Source of the DNA: Domibacillus enclensis
Lineage (GTDB): Bacteria > Bacillota > Bacilli > Bacillales > Domibacillaceae
NCBI RefSeq assembly: GCF_900156125.1
Contig: NZ_FTLX01000007.1
Span: 62,001-126,000, forward strand
Length of the DNA stretch: 64,000 nt
Direction: 5' to 3'
Part shown: positions 7,821 to 16,330 of the stretch, piece after piece
Numbering within the stretch: position 1 is the stretch's first letter
How the letters are laid out: each line of letters opens with the position of its first letter
Notes under the pieces: generated by a model
Told to the model about the DNA's origin: nothing
What the model saw: the letters and a program-made list of their open reading frames with translations, nothing else
The model's database searches: none
Program-made: the position numbers and the translations under genes

Positions 7821-8966
7821 TCAAACTGGTTGATTTTTTATTTTCCCGGCTAAAATGCTGTTGCCAATCGTTTCGCCGACATTTCCTCTTGATCGGCCCA
7901 GGTCTTCACCTTGACCGAAAGAAAGAAGTGGGAAGACAAGCTCCGCAAACCGGTAGGATTCTTCTAAATGTGGATAGCCAGAAAAAATAAAGCTTTCGAT
8001 GCCGATGTCCTGATATTCCCGAATGCGTGCTGCGACTGTTTCGGGATCACCAACAAGCGCTGTTCCGGCACCGCCGCGCACAAGACCAATTCCGGCCCAC
8101 AGGTTCGGGCTGATTTCCAAATCCGCATCCTTGCCCTGTCTGTGAAGAGCCGCCATCCGGTTCTGGCCGGATGAGTCGTAGCGGCTGAGGGTCTGCTGGG
8201 CTTTTTCAATGACATCATCGTCTAAATGAGAAATGAGCCGTTCCGCAGCTGCCCATGCTTCAGCATTCGTTTCCCGGACGATGACGTGCAGACGAATGCC
8301 GAACTGGACGATGCGGCCTTCCAGTTCAGCCTGGCGGCGGACGCTTTCAATCTTATCTTTTACTTGTGCCGGCGGCTCGCCCCATGTCAGGTACACATCC
8401 GAATGCTTGGCTGCCACCTGCTGACCTGCTGGCGAGGAGCCGCCGAAATAAACAGGCGGTGTCGGCTGCTGAACAGGTGGAAATAACAATTCTCCTCCCT
8501 GTGACTTCACATGCTTTCCTTCGTAATCGACCGTTTCTCCTGATAGAAGACCGCGCCATACCGTTAAAAATTCATCCGTTGCTTCATAACGTTCGTCATG
8601 CTTCAGGAAAAGACCGTCTCCCGCCAGTTCAACCGGGTCCCCTCCAGCCACAACATTAATGAAGACACGTCCGTTTGAAATCCGGTCAAGAGTAGATGTC
8701 ATGCGTGCCGCCACAGATGGCTGCATTAAACCGGGCCGCAGCGCCACTAAGAACTTGAGTCGCGTTGTCTCTGCCGCCAAAGCTGCTGCTGTCAGCCATG
8801 GATCTTCGCACGATTTGCCTGTCGGAAGCAGGACGCCTGTATAGCCAAGCCGGTCAGCTGCCTGTGCCACCTGTTTGAAATACGTATGATCTGCTTCTCT
8901 TCCGCCAATATCCGTTCCTAAATAACGGCCGTCACCATGTGTAGGAATAAACCATAAAATCTCCAT
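7821..8966 (-). CDS. ssuD: FMNH2-dependent alkanesulfonate monooxygenase
   Basis: A 381-residue bacterial luciferase-like monooxygenase that releases sulfite from alkanesulfonates using FMNH2 and O2. The start [22 protein letters not shown] is diagnostic for SsuD, as are [21 protein letters not shown] (the active-site Cys is in GKSCED) and [20 protein letters not shown]. The C-terminal [23 protein letters not shown] is also family-typical. Length matches characterised SsuD. It provides sulfur from organic sulfonates when sulfate or cysteine is short. Confidence 0.94.
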   Translation of the reverse strand: MEILWFIPTHGDGRYLGTDIGGREADHTYFKQVAQAADRLGYTGVLLPTGKSCEDPWLTAAALAAETTRLKFLVALRPGLMQPSVAARMTSTLDRISNGRVFINVVAGGDPVELAGDGLFLKHDERYEATDEFLTVWRGLLSGETVDYEGKHVKSQGGELLFPPVQQPTPPVYFGGSSPAGQQVAAKHSDVYLTWGEPPAQVKDKIESVRRQAELEGRIVQFGIRLHVIVRETNAEAWAAAERLISHLDDDVIEKAQQTLSRYDSSGQNRMAALHRQGKDADLEISPNLWAGIGLVRGGAGTALVGDPETVAARIREYQDIGIESFIFSGYPHLEESYRFAELVFPLLSFGQGEDLGRSRGNVGETIGNSILAGKIKNQPV

Positions 8967-8986
8967 TTATCTCGCTCCTCTGTGAG

Positions 8987-9817
8987 TTAATTTGTTCCTT
9001 GAAAACTGCTCCGCCACTTCAGGAGTCTGCGTTCAAGCAGCCTTACAAATGAGTCGGTGAGTTTCCCGACGACCGCAAAAATAATGATTCCGACAAATAC
9101 CTTCTCTGTCTGTGAAAACTGCCGGGCGTCCATAATCATGTACCCGACACCGGCACTTGATCCCATCAGCTCCGCCACCACCAGCCCGAGCCAGGCGATC
9201 CCAAGTGACAAGCGGACGCCCAATAAAATATTCGGCAATGCGGCCGGCAAAATAAGCCGGGTAATTTGATGGCGCCAGTTGAATTCCAGAACACGCGCTA
9301 CATCAAACAGCTTCGCATCCACACCACGGATACCGAGGAATGTATTGATATAAATAGGAAAGAACGCGCCTAAAGCAATCAATAAAACCTTGGATAATTC
9401 ATCAAACCCGAACCAGAGAATAAACAGCGGGGTCACGGCCAAATGCGGAACGGTCCGAAGCATTTGCAGTGATGGGTCCAAATAGGCCTCCGTTTTTTTA
9501 GAAAACCCAACCAAAATACCAAAAAGCAGCCCAAGGCCGCCGCCAAGCAAAAAGCCTCCTGCGGCACGCGCAATGCTGATTTGCATATTGGCAGCAAGCT
9601 CCCCTGATCCGGCCAGCTCGTAAAAAGCAGCCCCAATCGAAAGCGGTGTTGGAAGAACCGTCGGAGAGATCAGCCCTGAACCTCCGGCATACTGCCATAT
9701 GGCTAAGAGAATAACAGGCACGGCGAATCCTTTCAGCCAGACTGGACTGGTCCCGTCTTTTTTGGCTTTCGTTGCTTTTTCACGTCTGTTTAACTCCGCG
9801 TAAGCTGCTGTCTTCAT
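8987..9817 (-). CDS. ssuC: Aliphatic sulfonate ABC transporter permease
   Basis: A 276-residue permease with a cytoplasmic N-terminus and about six membrane segments. The EAA-like coupling loop is RVLEFNWRHQITRLILPAAL (about residues 177-196). LRTVPHLAVTPLFILWFGFDELSKVLLIALGAFFPI is the SsuC/TauC signature region. Its ATG overlaps the ssuA stop (ATGA, 9814-9817), so translation is coupled. Partner of SsuB and SsuA. Confidence 0.9.
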   Translation of the reverse strand: MKTAAYAELNRREKATKAKKDGTSPVWLKGFAVPVILLAIWQYAGGSGLISPTVLPTPLSIGAAFYELAGSGELAANMQISIARAAGGFLLGGGLGLLFGILVGFSKKTEAYLDPSLQMLRTVPHLAVTPLFILWFGFDELSKVLLIALGAFFPIYINTFLGIRGVDAKLFDVARVLEFNWRHQITRLILPAALPNILLGVRLSLGIAWLGLVVAELMGSSAGVGYMIMDARQFSQTEKVFVGIIIFAVVGKLTDSFVRLLERRLLKWRSSFQGTN

Positions 9818-10791
9818 TCCGCTCCCTCCTTCACACGTTCAATAAATTGATTGTCAACAACCTCCGATACGTCAATTTCCTTATCGATAACCCCAAGCTC
9901 GTACTGGAAGTCAGCGGTTTCCTGCTGCGCTTGGATGATTTCTTCTGTAATCGGTTCATTCAATGCTTCAGTATTGTTCAAGACGCTTTCCACTACGGTT
10001 TTGTCCAGCTCTTTAATGTTGGCATAAATAGAGATTGCTTCTTCCTTGTTGGCTTTTTGCCATTCAACGGTTTTGTTGTACACCTCTAAGAAAAGCTCCA
10101 CCTCTTCCGGATGCTCATCTGCAAAACCGCTTCGTGCTAACGTAAATCCAGGAGAATAGGATTCAATTGTTTCGCCGTTCGCTAAAATGCGGGCGTCATT
10201 TCCGATTGTTTGAAGGGAAATAAACGGCTCCCAAATCGACCAGGCATCCACCGATCCGTTTTCAAACGCCGGCATTGCTTCATCCGGCTGAAGCTGAATA
10301 ATTTCCACTTCCTCTGGTGGCACACCTGCTTCCTTTAATGCTTTATGAAGAAAGTCAAAGCCGCTGCTGCCCTTCGCCACCGCTACCTTTTTGCCTTTTA
10401 AATCTTGAGCCGATTGAATGTCACTGTTTTCTTTCACTAGGATGGCATTGGCTTTTAAGCCGTCCTGAGAAAGGGCAATTTCTTTAAAGGGCACATCTGC
10501 CGCCTGGCCACCGATCACGGGTGAATTGCCGACCTGCGAGAAATCCAGCTTGCCTGCTGCCAGCCCTTCAAATTGAGGCGGGCCGCTTTGAAACTCAGTC
10601 CACTTCACTTCAACTCCCTGCTCCTGAAACGCTTCTTCAAACCAGCCCTTTTCCTTGGCAATCCAAAGCGGGCTTAAGCTTTGCTGAATGCCAATATTGA
10701 TTTCCTTCAATTCCTTTTCTTTCCCAGACGTTTGCCCGGAGCATGCCGCTAAAAGCAATACTGCTGCGAATGTAAATAGCCATTTTTTCAT
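9814..10791 (-). CDS. ssuA: Aliphatic sulfonate-binding lipoprotein
   Basis: A 325-residue solute-binding protein with lipobox LLAAC (Cys about residue 17). The body matches SsuA/NMT1-like proteins: INIGIQQSLSPLWIAKEKGW, WTEFQSGPPQFEGLAAGKLDF, QVGNSPVIGGQAA and DLKGKKVAVAKGSSGFDFLHKAL. It captures alkanesulfonates outside the cell and passes them to SsuC. It lies 11 bases after ssuB. Confidence 0.92.
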   Translation of the reverse strand: MKKWLFTFAAVLLLAACSGQTSGKEKELKEINIGIQQSLSPLWIAKEKGWFEEAFQEQGVEVKWTEFQSGPPQFEGLAAGKLDFSQVGNSPVIGGQAADVPFKEIALSQDGLKANAILVKENSDIQSAQDLKGKKVAVAKGSSGFDFLHKALKEAGVPPEEVEIIQLQPDEAMPAFENGSVDAWSIWEPFISLQTIGNDARILANGETIESYSPGFTLARSGFADEHPEEVELFLEVYNKTVEWQKANKEEAISIYANIKELDKTVVESVLNNTEALNEPITEEIIQAQQETADFQYELGVIDKEIDVSEVVDNQFIERVKEGAE

Positions 10792-10802
10792 TTGTCTTCC
10801 TC

Positions 10803-11558
10803 CTAAATTCCTGCGCCTTCCGCGTAAACAGAGTGCTCGGTTTTTTCAAATTCCTCTAATACCTTCTGACGCAAATATTGAAACGACGTATCTGTTCGGC
10901 TTCTTGGAAACGACAGCTCAATCGGCAGCCACTTTTGCAGGCGGCCCGGATTTGCACGCAAGATCGCCAGCTGGGTTCCTAAATAAATCGATTCATCTAT
11001 ATCGTGCGTGACCAAAATCATCGTGATCTTCTTTTTTTGCCAGATGTCGACCAGTACGTCTTGCAAATGCTTTCTGGTAAAAGCATCAAGTGCGCCAAAT
11101 GGTTCATCGAGCAAAAGCACTTCAGGATCACGAAGCAGAGCCCGCGCAATCGCTACCCGCTGGGACATGCCCCCTGAAAGCTCTGATGGATACGCCTTCT
11201 CGTTGCTCGTCAGCCGGACAATATCAATCAGCTCCTGCACCTTTCGTTTCACATCCGGGTCTCGCAGATTCAAATCGGCTGCAATGTTTTGTTCCACAGT
11301 CAGCCAGGGGAACAGCCGGTGTTCCTGAAAGATAAACCCCTGGCTAATGCCAGGCTTCGTCACTGGACGTTTATTGATTTGCACCTTTCCCTCATATTCC
11401 GTATCAAGTCCCGCTGCAATTTTCAGCAAGGTGCTTTTTCCGCATCCGCTTGGACCGATGATGGTCAAAAACTCTCCATTTTGAATATTCAGTTGAATAT
11501 TATCGAGCACGACGTTTCGCCCAAAGGCTTTTTCATCTACATGAAGTGAAACTGTCAT
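10803..11558 (-). CDS. ssuB: Aliphatic sulfonate ABC transporter ATP-binding protein
   Basis: A 251-residue ABC ATPase. Walker A is GPSGCGKST (about 36-44), the signature [16 protein letters not shown], Walker [13 protein letters not shown] and the H-loop [13 protein letters not shown]. It is the first gene of ssuB-A-C-D-E, with AAGGAGG upstream of the ATG at 11558. The leader in front of it (11559-11805) carries two terminators and two copies of the sulfur-leader hairpin. Confidence 0.93.
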   Translation of the reverse strand: MTVSLHVDEKAFGRNVVLDNIQLNIQNGEFLTIIGPSGCGKSTLLKIAAGLDTEYEGKVQINKRPVTKPGISQGFIFQEHRLFPWLTVEQNIAADLNLRDPDVKRKVQELIDIVRLTSNEKAYPSELSGGMSQRVAIARALLRDPEVLLLDEPFGALDAFTRKHLQDVLVDIWQKKKITMILVTHDIDESIYLGTQLAILRANPGRLQKWLPIELSFPRSRTDTSFQYLRQKVLEEFEKTEHSVYAEGAGI

Positions 11559-11584
11559 CCTTCTAGCCCTCCTTAAAAGAAAAT

Positions 11585-11613
11585 GGCTCCCTGTCAGTAA
11601 AGAACAGGAAGCC
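11585..11613 (-). terminator. Second leader terminator in front of ssuB
   Basis: On the minus strand GGCTTCCTG pairs with CAGGGAGCC, followed by ATTTTCTTTT. Only 27 bases separate it from the ssuB start, so it acts inside the leader. Its first three bases (GGC) are the 3' arm of hairpin element D. Confidence 0.75.
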
Positions 11614-11631
11614 TTCGGTGATCCGATCAGC
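11611..11631 (-). promoter_or_regulatory. Sulfur-leader antiterminator hairpin, element D
   Basis: Outer stem GCT/GGC (one G-T pair), GA bulge opposite a single A, inner stem TCGG/CCGA, loop ATCA. It begins two bases after the stop of the 13-codon leader ORF, the same spacing as element A after yezD. Confidence 0.65.
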
Positions 11632-11633
11632 TA

Positions 11634-11675
11634 TTATAAAATTGTCCACCTTGCCATGTCACAGTCGCTTTTCAT
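11634..11675 (-). CDS. Putative 13-codon leader ORF between the two ssu leader elements
   Basis: ATG at 11675 to TAA at 11634, encoding MKSDCDMARWTIL. An AAAGGA ribosome binding site lies 9 bases upstream (11685-11690). It occupies the slot that yezD occupies in the sulfate operon, between two hairpin/terminator units, and its stop codon is two bases before element D. It contains one Cys and one internal Met codon. It may be a leader peptide whose translation affects the second hairpin, or the remnant of a lost yezD copy, or not translated at all. Confidence 0.35.
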   Translation of the reverse strand: MKSDCDMARWTIL

Positions 11676-11704
11676 GCGAATCATTCCTTTCATACCCAAC
11701 AAAA

Positions 11705-11743
11705 AAAGCACACGCCTCTTTTTAAAAGAGAAGCGTGTGCTTT
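11705..11743 (-). terminator. First leader terminator in front of ssuB
   Basis: On the minus strand AAAGCACACGC pairs with GCGTGTGCTTT, with a further inner arm CTCTTTT/AAAAGAG, followed by a T run. It lies about 60 bases after the predicted transcription start. AGCAC at its base is the 3' arm of hairpin element E. Confidence 0.85.
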
Positions 11744-11761
11744 CGGCCGTCCGATCAGCAC
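11737..11761 (-). promoter_or_regulatory. Sulfur-leader antiterminator hairpin, element E
   Basis: The longest version: outer stem GTGCT/AGCAC, GA bulge opposite a single A, inner stem TCGG/CCGA, loop ACGG. The outer stem differs from the other copies (U-A instead of C-G) while pairing is kept, as expected for a real RNA structure. Confidence 0.68.
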
Positions 11762-11779
11762 GCTGTCGATTATTTTTAC

Positions 11780-11811
11780 CGGATTTATATCCGATTAATT
11801 CTATATGAATT
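11780..11811. promoter_or_regulatory. Two palindromes at the ssu transcription start
   Basis: AATTCTATATGAATT (11797-11811) and CGGATTTATATCCG (11780-11793) lie just downstream of the -10 and cover the predicted start of transcription. They are well placed for a repressor. CymR, the cysteine-pathway regulator of Bacillus, is a natural candidate given the genes, but I cannot confirm its consensus here. Confidence 0.45.
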
Positions 11812-11840
11812 ATAATAAATGGTGTTCACCGCTTCGTCAA
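11812..11840 (-). promoter_or_regulatory. Sigma-A promoter of the ssu operon
   Basis: Minus-strand -35 TTGACG (11835-11840), 17-base spacer, -10 TATTAT (11812-11817). Transcription should start near 11805, giving a leader of about 245 bases that holds both hairpin/terminator units and the 13-codon ORF. Confidence 0.8.
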
Positions 11841-11860
11841 CCACTTTTTGAAAATTTTTA

Positions 11861-11904
11861 AAAATAAAAGAAAAGACACTTCAGCCGAAGCCGAAGCATC
11901 TTTT
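11861..11904 (-). terminator. Terminator of the tautomerase gene
   Basis: AAAAGA and CTTC arms pair with GAAG and TCTTTT around a GC-rich loop, followed on the minus strand by an AT-rich tail with T runs. It begins right after the stop at 11908. Confidence 0.65.
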
Positions 11905-11907
11905 CTT

Positions 11908-12297
11908 TTATAAATCATCTGTTAAAAACTGCGCCTTGCCAAAGCCGAAGCTCCAGTCCGCATCTCCATTAATCACAAAGGAAATCATCACATCTTTCGG
12001 ATCAATTCCGCAATGCTCCTGAAGCTCTTCCACAACATATTGATAAAGATTCTGCTTTTGTTTCTCCGTTCGCTGCTTGCTTGTAATGCTGATCAGTACA
12101 ACGTCCTTTGACCGTTCGAAGCCGAGTCCGGTATCTTCAATAATCATTTCATGGGCAGGGTGCTGGTGAACGATCTGGTAACGGTCGCGCTCTGGTACTT
12201 CGAACGCTCTCAGCATTCCCCGATGAGCGGCGTCCAGCAGCTTTTTCAGCTCGTCCTCTGTTCTTCCTTCAATCACATCAAAACGAAGTAATGGCAT
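11908..12297 (-). CDS. Tautomerase superfamily protein
   Basis: A 129-residue protein beginning [13 protein letters not shown]. In the tautomerase/4-oxalocrotonate tautomerase superfamily the initiator Met is removed and Pro-1 is the catalytic base, which fits a start at the ATG of 12297; GGGGGAAG lies 5 bases upstream. A longer frame to 12315 would bury the proline. The protein is the double-length type (two beta-alpha-beta halves, residues 1-60 and 65-125), similar to YolI/YusQ-like proteins. Substrate is unknown. It is monocistronic. Confidence 0.8.
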   Translation of the reverse strand: MPLLRFDVIEGRTEDELKKLLDAAHRGMLRAFEVPERDRYQIVHQHPAHEMIIEDTGLGFERSKDVVLISITSKQRTEKQKQNLYQYVVEELQEHCGIDPKDVMISFVINGDADWSFGFGKAQFLTDDL

Positions 12298-12384
12298 AGT
12301 GCTTCCCCCAATCATATGTATGAATTTTACTGTATCACGATTGTGATGTTTTCACAATATTCTTTCAATTAATATGAATAAAAA

Positions 12385-12410
12385 GAATCCAGCGTATATC
12401 TGCCGGATTC
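12385..12410 (-). terminator. Terminator after the 48-residue ORF
   Basis: GAATCC pairs with GGATTC with further inner pairing, followed by TTTTTATTC on the minus strand. Confidence 0.65.
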
Positions 12411-12421
12411 AATGCGGTTAT

Positions 12422-12568
12422 CTATAAAATCAGCGCAATTGCTTTTTTGAGCAGCTTGATGTCTTTTGCAATTTGTTTTTTTATAGCGCCATCATTACAG
12501 CGCATGTAATCCTTGTATAACAACTGTAGTTCTTGTTTGAAAATACATCTCTCTGCTGTCAATCCCAT
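12422..12568 (-). CDS. Hypothetical 48-residue protein
   Basis: Starts at an ATG (12568) with a good AAAGGAAGTGA ribosome binding site; the open frame extends to 12673 but the extra part has no binding site. The sequence MGLTAERCIFKQELQLLYKD and the following residues look like a short two-helix protein, with a basic middle (KKQIAKDIKLLKKA). It has its own terminator. It resembles the small Spo0E-type helical hairpins in size only; no family is recognised. Confidence 0.5.
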   Translation of the reverse strand: MGLTAERCIFKQELQLLYKDYMRCNDGAIKKQIAKDIKLLKKAIALIL

Positions 12569-12717
12569 GATGATCACTTCCTTTATTCTCTTTTCTAGGT
12601 ATATAGTAATAATTACCCACTTTCCGAAAAGATATGCTTGATCCCATGAAATTTTTAATCTCTTTATTTTCAAACTATTTATTGAAGTGATGCTGCCCGT
12701 GTTCTTTACCTCAACTA

Positions 12718-13704
12718 TTACGTTGTCTCTCCTTCAATTACTTTTACGGAAAAAACAAATTCTCTTTGATCAATTAAGTCGTAACGGTCTTCGATTTCCT
12801 GAATAAGCGTATGAACCGCTTTTTCAGCAATTTCAGCGATGGGCTGCTGAATCGTTGTTAACTCTGGCAGTATCGTACGCATTGTCTCCGTACCGTCGTA
12901 GCCGATGATCTTTATTTGGCCGGGAACGTCTATTTGCCGCCGCTTTGCTTCTGACAAGACTAAAGCCGCTAAATGGTCGTCACTCGCAAAAACGCCGTCT
13001 ATTTCAGGGTTTTCATCAAAAAGCAGCTTAATTAAAGAAGCTACCTTCTGCTTTGGCGCCATCACCGGAATTTCATACGTTTTATATGCGCGTCCTTCTC
13101 GTTTCATCACATCTTCATAGGCTTCACGCCGTTTATTGGCCGGCGTCTCCAATTCCTTTGGTCCATTAATATGAATGATCGAGCGGCACCCTTTCTGAAC
13201 GAGCAGCTCCGTCGCAAGCCGCCCTCCCTGGTAATTGTCGCTTGATACAACTGGAATGCTGTCAGACAAGTACCGGTCTATGCCGACAACCGGCAATTGT
13301 GCCTGCTGGTACTCCTTTATTCCTTGATTATGCGCTCCGTTAATGATGCCGTCGACTTGATTGCGAAGCAGCATCGACACGTATAATTCTTCTTTTTCCG
13401 GCTGATTGGAGCTGTTGCAAAGAAGAACTTTATAGCCCAAATCGAAGCAAATGTTTTCCATATGGGCAATTAATTCGCCGTAAAACGGATTCGCTGTAGA
13501 CGGAAAAACGAAGCCGATTAGCTTTGTTCTTTGTTTAAAAAGAGACCGGGCGAGGTCATTTGGAATATAATTCAGATCAGCCATCGCCTGGTCCACCTTT
13601 AAGCGCGTTTTTTCACTTAAATATCCCCTGTTGTTCAGCACACGTGATACGGTTGCCGGCGAAACACCCGCCCGTTTTGCCACGTCTTTTAATTTTGGCT
13701 TCAC
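12718..13704 (-). CDS. LacI-family repressor, downstream member of the sucrose/fructan locus
   Basis: A 328-residue regulator using a GTG start at 13704, supported by AAGGGAG upstream and by alignment with its paralogue at 19081-20055, which begins at the same residue. The N-terminal HTH reads [21 protein letters not shown] with the hinge after residue 50, and a periplasmic-binding-protein-like sensor domain follows (FPSTANPFYGELIAHMEN). The two paralogues differ slightly and flank the GH32/ABC cluster. They probably recognise the TGTCAACCGGTTTCAT-type sites at 17307 and 18885-18918. Its effector is likely a sucrose- or fructose-derived sugar. Confidence 0.88.
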   Translation of the reverse strand: MKPKLKDVAKRAGVSPATVSRVLNNRGYLSEKTRLKVDQAMADLNYIPNDLARSLFKQRTKLIGFVFPSTANPFYGELIAHMENICFDLGYKVLLCNSSNQPEKEELYVSMLLRNQVDGIINGAHNQGIKEYQQAQLPVVGIDRYLSDSIPVVSSDNYQGGRLATELLVQKGCRSIIHINGPKELETPANKRREAYEDVMKREGRAYKTYEIPVMAPKQKVASLIKLLFDENPEIDGVFASDDHLAALVLSEAKRRQIDVPGQIKIIGYDGTETMRTILPELTTIQQPIAEIAEKAVHTLIQEIEDRYDLIDQREFVFSVKVIEGETT

Positions 13705-13751
13705 TACAGCCCACTCCCTTCTTTTCTTTATATGAGCGTGGCGCGACATGT

Positions 13752-13784
13752 AAAAACGGCGCGATTTCTTTCCCCATCGCGCCG
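13752..13784 (-). terminator. Terminator between the binding protein and the downstream LacI gene
   Basis: CGGCGCGAT pairs perfectly with ATCGCGCCG around a 10-base loop, followed by TTTTTA on the minus strand. It separates the ABC operon from the LacI gene, which must have its own promoter or depend on read-through. Confidence 0.85.
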
Positions 13785-13800
13785 CCCGTTGTTATTCTTT

Positions 13801-15417
13801 TTATTCAGCGCTTTCCGCGTTTCGGTCGTACCCATCCTGTTTAATTTGAAGCCACGTCTGCAAGCCAAGGCGATCCAGCTCTGCTAAATACTCGGACCAT
13901 TCAGCTTCCACTGCGCCTGTTTTAATCCATTCGGCACGCTTGCGGTGAACATAGGCAAACAAGTCTGTTTCAATCTTAGACAGCTTTTCAAGCTCTTCTA
14001 GTGAAAAGAACACTTTCGGATAAATCTGGTCGGCCTTCATATGCGGCACCATTACGTCCTTCATCAGCTCAAGTCTCCATGCCGCGTCATCCGGCTTCGT
14101 TGTGTATGTGCCGTAGTATTCGTCCAGAATCGCAAGCGGACCGCCGATATTTGTTTTTTGTCTTAACTCAACCGGTGCTGCTCCTTCAAGCGGCAGGTGC
14201 TTCAGCATATTCGCTTCTTCATCGTATTCAAAAATGTTTTGCTGTGTGTCGTCTCCGTACGTGCCCCAGTTGTTTTGAACGGACTGAACCGGATCGTACA
14301 ATTGATCGATCCATTTGGCTGTTAATTCAACATTTTGGTTGGCACTCGTAATGACCATCCGGCCACGGTCAAGCCCCATCCCGTTTGTACGGGCGACATT
14401 CGTTTCGCCACTCGGTCCTGCAAGTGGATTCATTAACTGATACTTTTCATTCATACCGGTAATATTGGCTTTGTCCCATGTAAAGTAAAGCCCGAAGCGG
14501 TCTTCTTTTCCTTTAGCTAAATACGTGTTGAAGTCCTGCTCAAACGCTTCTTCATCAATCAGGCCTTCCTTGTACAGGTCATGAAAGAATGTCATCGCTT
14601 CTTTATACCCGTCCTGATTCGCTGTAAAAGTCACGTCTCCCTCGTTCGTGACGACTGTATGATCCCAGTTATCCCCGAGCCCGAATGATCCGAATAAAAA
14701 AGCTAAATCTTCTCCGCCTTTATTAATAATGAATGACATTGGAATTTCATCTGCTTCTCCGTTTCCATTCGGGTCCTGCGTTTTAAACGCGATCAGCACT
14801 TCTTTTAATTCCTCGGTTGTTTTCGGCATATCAAGGCCAAGGTTATTCAGCCACTCCTGGTTAATCCACGGAAAGGTATCAACAGAATGAATACTTTCCT
14901 TGCCTGATCCGAGCTCTTCAATCCAAGGGAACGAATAAATATGACCGTCAGGTGCCGTAATCATTGACTTGTACTCCGGCGCCTGCTCCAGCACTTTTTT
15001 GAAATTCGGCATATGTTCCTCAATGACATCTTCAAGCGGAATAATGGCTTCATCCTCCGCCAGCTGCAGCAGCTCATAATCGCTGTATGCCGCATCCAGC
15101 ACCGCATCCGGCAAATCGCCGCTTGCCATCGCTAAATTCCGCTTTTCAATAAAGGAATCGTTCGTATAGTTTTTCCAGTCAATATGAACACCGGACTGCT
15201 CTTCAAGACGCTGGTAGATCAGCTTTTCGTTTGGATCCTCCGGCGCGAGAGGCGAGCTTTGGGTCATGAACTTTAAGGTCACCGTTTCCTTCAGCGGAAA
15301 TTCAATATTTTCAAGCTCCAGCGCTTCTGTTGAACTGCTGCTTCCCCCGCTGCCGCAAGCCGACAGTAAAACCGCTGCAATCGATAACGTTGACATTACT
15401 TTGTATACTTTTTTCAT
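13801..15417 (-). CDS. ABC transporter sugar-binding lipoprotein (LplA/YtcQ type)
   Basis: A 538-residue solute-binding protein with lipobox LLSAC (Cys about residue 21) followed by a Ser-rich linker. The large size and motifs such as NDSFIEKRNLAMASGDLPD and TFPWINQEWLNNLGLDMPKTTEEL are typical of binding proteins that work with LplB/LplC permeases on oligosaccharides. It is the last gene of the GH32-permease-permease-binding protein operon, so its ligand is probably sucrose or a fructo-oligosaccharide. Confidence 0.88.
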   Translation of the reverse strand: MKKVYKVMSTLSIAAVLLSACGSGGSSSSTEALELENIEFPLKETVTLKFMTQSSPLAPEDPNEKLIYQRLEEQSGVHIDWKNYTNDSFIEKRNLAMASGDLPDAVLDAAYSDYELLQLAEDEAIIPLEDVIEEHMPNFKKVLEQAPEYKSMITAPDGHIYSFPWIEELGSGKESIHSVDTFPWINQEWLNNLGLDMPKTTEELKEVLIAFKTQDPNGNGEADEIPMSFIINKGGEDLAFLFGSFGLGDNWDHTVVTNEGDVTFTANQDGYKEAMTFFHDLYKEGLIDEEAFEQDFNTYLAKGKEDRFGLYFTWDKANITGMNEKYQLMNPLAGPSGETNVARTNGMGLDRGRMVITSANQNVELTAKWIDQLYDPVQSVQNNWGTYGDDTQQNIFEYDEEANMLKHLPLEGAAPVELRQKTNIGGPLAILDEYYGTYTTKPDDAAWRLELMKDVMVPHMKADQIYPKVFFSLEELEKLSKIETDLFAYVHRKRAEWIKTGAVEAEWSEYLAELDRLGLQTWLQIKQDGYDRNAESAE

Positions 15418-15435
15418 CCCAATCCCTCACTTTTT

Positions 15436-16317
15436 TTATTTAATCGATCCCACCATGGCCCCTTTTTCGAAATACTTCTGGAAAAACGGATACATAATGA
15501 GAAGCGGCAAACTCGAAATAATAATGGACGAATATTTAATCATCTCTGATACTTTTTTCAGCTCGGCCATGGCCAGCTGGTCGCTAATCATGCCTGGCTG
15601 TACTTCGTTTTGAATCAAGATGGACCGCAGAACGAGCTGAAGCGGATGCATCGCCGGATCTTCCAAATAAATCATCGCGTCAAAGTATGAATTCCACTGA
15701 GCGACAAAGGCATACAATGCAAGAACGAGAATGATCGGCTTCGCCAGCGGCACAACGATTTTAAAGAAAATATGCAGGTCTGATGCGCCGTCAATCCGGG
15801 CGGCTTCAAACAATTCCTTTGGGATGGCTTTAAAGTACGTTCTCGCCAAAATGATGTTGAACACACTGACAGCGCCCGGAAGAACAATCGCCCAAATGGT
15901 ATTCAGCATGCCAAGATCACGGATGACGAGGTAAGTTGGAATTAATCCGCCATTGAAAAACATTGTAATGAGGAAAAACACCATGAAAAATTTCTTCCCT
16001 TTAAATCCGTCAATCGCCAGCGGATAAGCGGCCAAAATGGACGTCACAACCGTTACTAGCGCAAACACCCCTGAGTAAAGAAATGCGTTGAAAAAGCCCC
16101 GGACAATCGCATCATTTTGAAAGATCCGTCTATACCCTTCCAGCGTCCAATCCGAAGTGCTTAAGTTGAGCCCTTTCCTGAGCAGCACGTTCGGGTCTAA
16201 AAAGGAAGCAAGCAGAATATAGAAAAGCGGGATTAAAATAATAAGTGTAAACAGCACAAGCATGAGCTTGTTCGCCACGAGCAGCGCCCGGTCAGACCTG
16301 GTATGTTGAAATTGCAT
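15436..16317 (-). CDS. Sugar ABC transporter permease, LplC/YtcP type
   Basis: A 293-residue CUT1 permease with six membrane segments. The coupling loop is FEAARIDGASDLHIFFKIVV (EAA motif), and the C-terminus FQKYFEKGAMVGSIK is the LplC-type ending. The start at 16317 follows AAAGGAGGG by 5 bases; a frame to 16353 lacks a binding site. The AAAGGAGG overlaps the stop of the preceding permease gene, so translation is coupled. Confidence 0.9.
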   Translation of the reverse strand: MQFQHTRSDRALLVANKLMLVLFTLIILIPLFYILLASFLDPNVLLRKGLNLSTSDWTLEGYRRIFQNDAIVRGFFNAFLYSGVFALVTVVTSILAAYPLAIDGFKGKKFFMVFFLITMFFNGGLIPTYLVIRDLGMLNTIWAIVLPGAVSVFNIILARTYFKAIPKELFEAARIDGASDLHIFFKIVVPLAKPIILVLALYAFVAQWNSYFDAMIYLEDPAMHPLQLVLRSILIQNEVQPGMISDQLAMAELKKVSEMIKYSSIIISSLPLLIMYPFFQKYFEKGAMVGSIK

Positions 16318-16330
16318 CTGGAACCCTCCT

